Below are positions 56,424-60,000 of a stretch of DNA of 60,000 bases, one piece after another. The position numbers were made by a program, and so were the translations under genes. The stretch covers positions 42,105,831 to 42,165,830 of the forward strand of contig NC_087070.1 of NCBI RefSeq assembly GCF_963678635.1. The letters run 5' to 3'. Numbering within the stretch: position 1 is the first letter of the stretch; every line of letters starts with the position of its first letter. A model generated the notes under the pieces. The model was given only the letters and a program-made list of their open reading frames with translations. It was not told the origin of the DNA and made no database searches. Source of the DNA: Symsagittifera roscoffensis. Lineage: Eukaryota > Xenacoelomorpha > Acoela > Convolutidae.

Positions 56424-59400
56424 TTAGCATATGCTCAGATAGTATTTTTTATGTAAGTAAACCTCTATGTCAGTCTCTGAAAATATCACATGCACAAGAG
56501 CGTACAACTCTCTCGGATGTAGCTTTCCCCTATTAGGATCGTACACTGGCAACGAGAGAGAGGTCACAACTCTCTCAACCAGGAAATCCCTAAGTCGAGT
56601 CAAGGCCAACACCAAGCTCTCCGGATTCACGTGTTGCCTATCAGTAGCTTTCGTAACCAAAAAACACAAATATTTCCCTGGTATCTGTGATGCAACAGGG
56701 GGCAACGCTATCACTCCTCCTACACCCGGCCTCTGTTTCCACAAAAACTCGATATTCTTGTACTCCCTTTTAAAGTCGGCCGCTAGTGCTGTTTTGAAGC
56801 TTACGTCCGCAGTTATCGCTATGGCGCATGTGCGTTCCGTGAGTATGAAATCGCTGTCCGTTATCACGATATTGTTCGAATAATGGTTCGGGAGATCAAA
56901 ATACGATTCAAAGATTCGTCCAAAAGGTGGTTCCTTAGCATTCTCGCCCTCTGTCTCTAGTTCTCCGGTTTCCCTTGCCGATTTTAATTTTTTTATCATG
57001 AGATTTTCGGTGTGGGTGAGTCCTACCCCCACTCCCCGGACAAAAATATCCATCGACGTCCCCGTCGATCGCCCAAAGTCTAGGAGACCGAGGTTGGATT
57101 GTGGAACACGTAGAGGACCATCTGGGGCGACCCAGTTGGACTCGGTATTGTCATGACTGATGTATCTGACGCCATCTCTGTCGACGTCCTGAATCGTCAG
57201 GATCGTCTCTTTTGGATCTGTCGGCAGATCGTGGAGCCATTCGAGCACGCGCAAGTTTGTTAGTTCTTGCTCATGAGTCTGTTCCGCTTCTGGTTCGAAC
57301 TCCACTTCCGGTTCTGATCGATCGTCGATCCAATCTTGATCCATATCGTTCACAAGGTCGATTTCTTTTAGGATTGCTACTTCGTCCAGCCCCACCAGCG
57401 AGTCTATGACATCACTCACTACTATCCGGTCTACAACGAAGTCCTCGCCATACGGATTGTATTTCTTCTGGTTTTTTCCCCTCTTACTTTGGCGTGTCTC
57501 CATAGTGAGCGGAAAGTCAGGCTGTATTCCTTTGTCAATTTCGGTTTGTTCTGGGCAATCCCAGTCTTCTTCGGCATATGGTAGAGTTTCATCGTCCACC
57601 TCTACTCGCTCAGTCAACTCGAGATCCAGTGGTAGATCACAATTGTCCACCATCTCATTCCCGTCGTTCTTGTCGCGAGTACCCCTTTCATTCACTTCAC
57701 AAGCAGGATCCACTATTAAATAGTCTCCCTCTTGCATGTCCGCTGGGATGCACCAATCCTCGGACGAGGCGTTGTGTGGTTTGATATTCTCGTAATGAGC
57801 CGCTCTTCCGGTGCTCAGCCGATAAAAACGACCTCCTTGATGCACCTCTGTTATCTGAAATGGACCACGCCATTTCTTTAATAGTTTCTTGGTTCCTTTT
57901 GGTGGAACCACTTCCTGGAACACCCAGACGTAATCGCCAACTGAGTAGGCTTTTGCATCGGCTGTTCTTTTATCAAACCTCCTTTTTTGTCTAATTTGCG
58001 CCTGTTGCGTATTCCTCCTGCATAAGTCATTGAGGTCCTGTTGTCTTCTAATAACGTCCCGCACGTACGTTTGCGGTGCTGTCCTCTTCCCTTCATATTC
58101 AGGGTAGAAGAACGTTAACGGGAGTGCTTTTTCATGACCCGTGAGCATCATATGCGGACTTATTCCCGTGGTGGAATGCTCCGTGCTGTTGTAAGCACCC
58201 ATCACTTGCGGTAAGTGCTTGTCCCAGTCATCCATGTAGCGTGAGCAGTAGACTCTCAACATGGATACCAGTGTGCGATTCTGCCTCTCGACTAGGCCAT
58301 TCGTTTGCGGGTGATAAGTGGTCGAGTGGGCCTGCGCTACCTGCGACCTTTTCATTAACTCTTTCGTGAGATCACCTACGAATGCTTTGCCATTGTCAGA
58401 TTGGAACGTGATGGGGCAGCCATGCCTTGCTATCCACACGTTTATCAAATGATCGCACGTTTCTTCTGCCGATGCTGTCATGCAGGGTGCCGCCTCCGCA
58501 TACTTCGTAAAATGGTCGATCATTACCAGCACCTGATTATAGCCCGTTGCTGTCATGCAGATTTTCTGGTGATCAATTTGCACCACTTCGTTGAAACCTG
58601 ACGATTCTATTGACTGTAGGGGGAACCTTAGTTTCCTGGGATCCTTTGCCTGTTGACAAGACAGGCATGCGGCTATCCATTTCTCACAAGCCTTCTTCAA
58701 CCCCGGCCATTCGAATCGTTTTTGTATCCTGTTATACACTTTGTCCACGCCTTGATGTCCCATCTGATCATGTGAGCGAAAGAGCAACTCAGTCTGGTAC
58801 AACTGTGGTAACACTATTGAGTTGTATTTATAAAGGACCTTGTCCTCCTCCTTGCGCTTACAGGCTACGATTCCGTCCTTATTCAGGTACAACAAGTCTT
58901 TTCTCTTCAGGTAAAACTGCTTCAGGATTTTGTAGCTGTCTTCTTCCAAGTCTCCCTTGTCAGGTGCTCCATTCTCGATCCATCTTTTCAGACTGCTCGT
59001 CATTCTATCATTTCGTTGAGCCCTCAGGAGATCCGACAGCCTGTACCTGGCTTTCAAATACGTCTTCACCACGTTCATTTGCCCACTCATTATCTCCGGA
59101 GCATGAGCATCGTCCATCAACTTGACACACCATATCTTTTTCAAAGGCGTCGCTTCTTGCACAGATGGTTCCAGATTGGTACGGACGACCGTACCATGTG
59201 GCAGCAATCTGGTTGGGCGTTTTGAAACTGCTATCAGTTCGAGCTCGTCTGCGGCATTGTCTACCACAGTGCGCTCTTCATCTGAGGTGTATCTGTCCCT
59301 GTCTGGATCCTGATGTATTTCCCGGTCCAGCCCACGCTGCTTCCAGTCTACCAATAAGGAGTGGATCGCAATCTCTGACACATCGGAATTGGAAGTTGTT

Positions 59401-60000
59401 TCAGACGTGTTGTCCCAGGACTGGGGTTTCGAGTCACCACTTGAAACGACTGATTCCTCAACATCATATTCCAAGTTGTCTGAGATGTTTCTTGACTCCC
59501 CGGACAAAACTCTGTCCATCGGTCGCTTTGAACCCGACTCCCCAGACAAAATTCTGCCCCTAGGTGGTCTAGTCAACCTCTCCCCGGACAAGTCGTCCTG
59601 CACGGGCTCAAAGATGTCTGACTCATCAGAGGAGACGTCCTTGACTGGCTCGAAGGTGTCAGACTCCCCGGACATTGTCTCGTCCATGGACGAACAATCT
59701 GGGCTTGGCTCGTATTCCTCTTTTGCATCCGTGAAGTGCACTCTCCTCGTGAAGCTAGATTTCGATCTGATCCTGACTTCCTCAGTAGCTTGGTTTTGAT
59801 TCGATGTTCCATATTCAGTGAACGAAGTTCTCAACAATACTTCTTTCGGCATCGAGGTCACCAGCTGGTTGACGATCGACCTGCAATCCCGTTCAACGCC
59901 TCGGCTGCGAATGGACACTGGCCTCTTCTCCGTTCTCTCGGTGACAGTCAACCTCTGCATGGTTTCCCTCCATTCACGATCATGCCTATCCACTTCCCTA
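56424..60000 (-). CDS. pol: E2 Pol, C-terminal half: linker, integrase, macrodomain-like module
   Basis: Open from the right edge to a stop at 56424, about 1,191 codons visible; upstream Gag, protease, RT and RNase H lie outside. Order: acidic linker with four LSGES-type repeats; HHCC zinc motif (HDQMGHQG, then CLSCQQ); integrase core with QIDHQ, FQSDNG and GLVERQN; KWRGPF motif; about 290 residues of acidic linker; then the module aligning with E1 2786-2930 (CAIAITAD, GKYLCFLVT, SLPVYDP, YLHKKYYLSIC). The DX35E spacing and zinc ligands are intact. Identity with E1 is highest in integrase and the last 150 residues, arguing that the terminal module is under constraint. Confidence 0.9.
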   Translation of the reverse strand, partial: REVDRHDREWRETMQRLTVTERTEKRPVSIRSRGVERDCRSIVNQLVTSMPKEVLLRTSFTEYGTSNQNQATEEVRIRSKSSFTRRVHFTDAKEEYEPSPDCSSMDETMSGESDTFEPVKDVSSDESDIFEPVQDDLSGERLTRPPRGRILSGESGSKRPMDRVLSGESRNISDNLEYDVEESVVSSGDSKPQSWDNTSETTSNSDVSEIAIHSLLVDWKQRGLDREIHQDPDRDRYTSDEERTVVDNAADELELIAVSKRPTRLLPHGTVVRTNLEPSVQEATPLKKIWCVKLMDDAHAPEIMSGQMNVVKTYLKARYRLSDLLRAQRNDRMTSSLKRWIENGAPDKGDLEEDSYKILKQFYLKRKDLLYLNKDGIVACKRKEEDKVLYKYNSIVLPQLYQTELLFRSHDQMGHQGVDKVYNRIQKRFEWPGLKKACEKWIAACLSCQQAKDPRKLRFPLQSIESSGFNEVVQIDHQKICMTATGYNQVLVMIDHFTKYAEAAPCMTASAEETCDHLINVWIARHGCPITFQSDNGKAFVGDLTKELMKRSQVAQAHSTTYHPQTNGLVERQNRTLVSMLRVYCSRYMDDWDKHLPQVMGAYNSTEHSTTGISPHMMLTGHEKALPLTFFYPEYEGKRTAPQTYVRDVIRRQQDLNDLCRRNTQQAQIRQKRRFDKRTADAKAYSVGDYVWVFQEVVPPKGTKKLLKKWRGPFQITEVHQGGRFYRLSTGRAAHYENIKPHNASSEDWCIPADMQEGDYLIVDPACEVNERGTRDKNDGNEMVDNCDLPLDLELTERVEVDDETLPYAEEDWDCPEQTEIDKGIQPDFPLTMETRQSKRGKNQKKYNPYGEDFVVDRIVVSDVIDSLVGLDEVAILKEIDLVNDMDQDWIDDRSEPEVEFEPEAEQTHEQELTNLRVLEWLHDLPTDPKETILTIQDVDRDGVRYISHDNTESNWVAPDGPLRVPQSNLGLLDFGRSTGTSMDIFVRGVGVGLTHTENLMIKKLKSARETGELETEGENAKEPPFGRIFESYFDLPNHYSNNIVITDSDFILTERTCAIAITADVSFKTALAADFKREYKNIEFLWKQRPGVGGVIALPPVASQIPGKYLCFLVTKATDRQHVNPESLVLALTRLRDFLVERVVTSLSLPVYDPNRGKLHPRELYALVHVIFSETDIEVYLHKKYYLSIC
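57031..57041 (-). promoter_or_regulatory. E2 central-PPT-like motif
   Basis: Minus strand GTCCGGGGAGT followed by GGGGG, read as Val-Arg-Gly-Val. Same position in the protein as the E1 motif at 34680-34693. Confidence 0.6.
59495..59673 (-). promoter_or_regulatory. Cluster of four PPT-motif copies in E2 pol linker
   Basis: Minus-strand copies of GTCCGGGGAGT at 59663-59673 and 59495-59505 are exact. Those at 59579-59589 (last base A) and 59537-59547 (GTCTGGGGAGT) have one change. All are read as Ser-Gly-Glu. They lie in the same inter-domain linker as the two E1 copies at 32287 and 32341. Confidence 0.6.

Larger units (their letters stand above)
45494..60000 (-). mobile_element. E2: second giant LTR retrotransposon, partial, nested in the E1 LTR
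   Basis: Minus orientation. From right to left: pol C-terminal half (open at the right edge), spacer, ORF2 (55993-47126), 3' UTR, PPT (46391-46380), 3' LTR (46379-45494). The LTR abuts an incomplete E1 LTR, so E2 inserted into E1. Proteins are collinear with E1 over their entire visible length but strongly diverged, so this is a related family member and not a copy of E1. Both visible frames are open. Its 5' LTR, leader and gag are outside the window. Confidence 0.88.

Overview
The window is eukaryotic, most likely from an invertebrate metazoan, and consists almost entirely of transposable elements nested inside one another. I found no host protein gene, rRNA, tRNA or bacterial-type operon. 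The animal assignment rests on the element types: Ty3/Gypsy-type LTR retrotransposons, and a CR1/L2-like non-LTR element whose ORF1 carries a PHD finger. The sequence alone does not let me choose a phylum.

Layout. (a) 1-4713, minus strand, AT-rich: the 5' half of a Gypsy-like element (T1) with a rearranged gag, a protease and the start of the RT, running off the left edge. (b) 4714-10228: T1 leader, a trinucleotide microsatellite, a degenerate non-LTR RT relic (about 8.93-9.79 kb) and a foldback hairpin (about 9.83-9.995 kb). (c) 10229-18341: three tandem units of about 3.08 kb, each with a decayed minus-strand non-LTR RT. The identity pattern shows a recent duplication of 11396-14479 into 14480-17563. 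(d) 18342-23069: a minus-oriented solo LTR split by a complete CR1-like element (18957-22850) with an 8-bp target duplication. (e) 23114-45493: element E1 (plus strand), a giant LTR retrotransposon of about 22.9 kb if its 3' LTR is counted whole. (f) 45494-60000: element E2 (minus strand), a diverged relative of E1 inserted in E1's 3' LTR and running off the right edge.

E1 and E2 are the main interest. Each has a long 5' ORF (Gag, protease, RT, RNase H, integrase, then a C-terminal macrodomain-like module) and a second open frame of about 2,955 codons. That second ORF is not a recognisable envelope. It holds a complete SGNH/GDSL-hydrolase motif set, a second degenerate SGNH-like module, an N-terminal coiled coil and a long conserved C-terminal half that I do not recognise. 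Both elements also repeat the 11-nt polypurine-tract motif that abuts the 3' LTR at several internal sites. The motif occurs in two different reading frames, which suggests nucleic-acid-level selection, possibly as multiple plus-strand primers for a very long element.

The CR1-like element has ORF1 and ORF2 in one frame, separated by a single UGA followed by CUAG. That is the known efficient stop-readthrough context, so a readthrough polyprotein is plausible.

Insertion order inferred from junctions: tandem array, then solo LTR, then CR1-like element inside that LTR; E1 inserted 44 bp from the solo LTR; E2 inserted in E1's 3' LTR. The comparable 365 bp of the two E1 LTRs differ at one base, so E1 is young.
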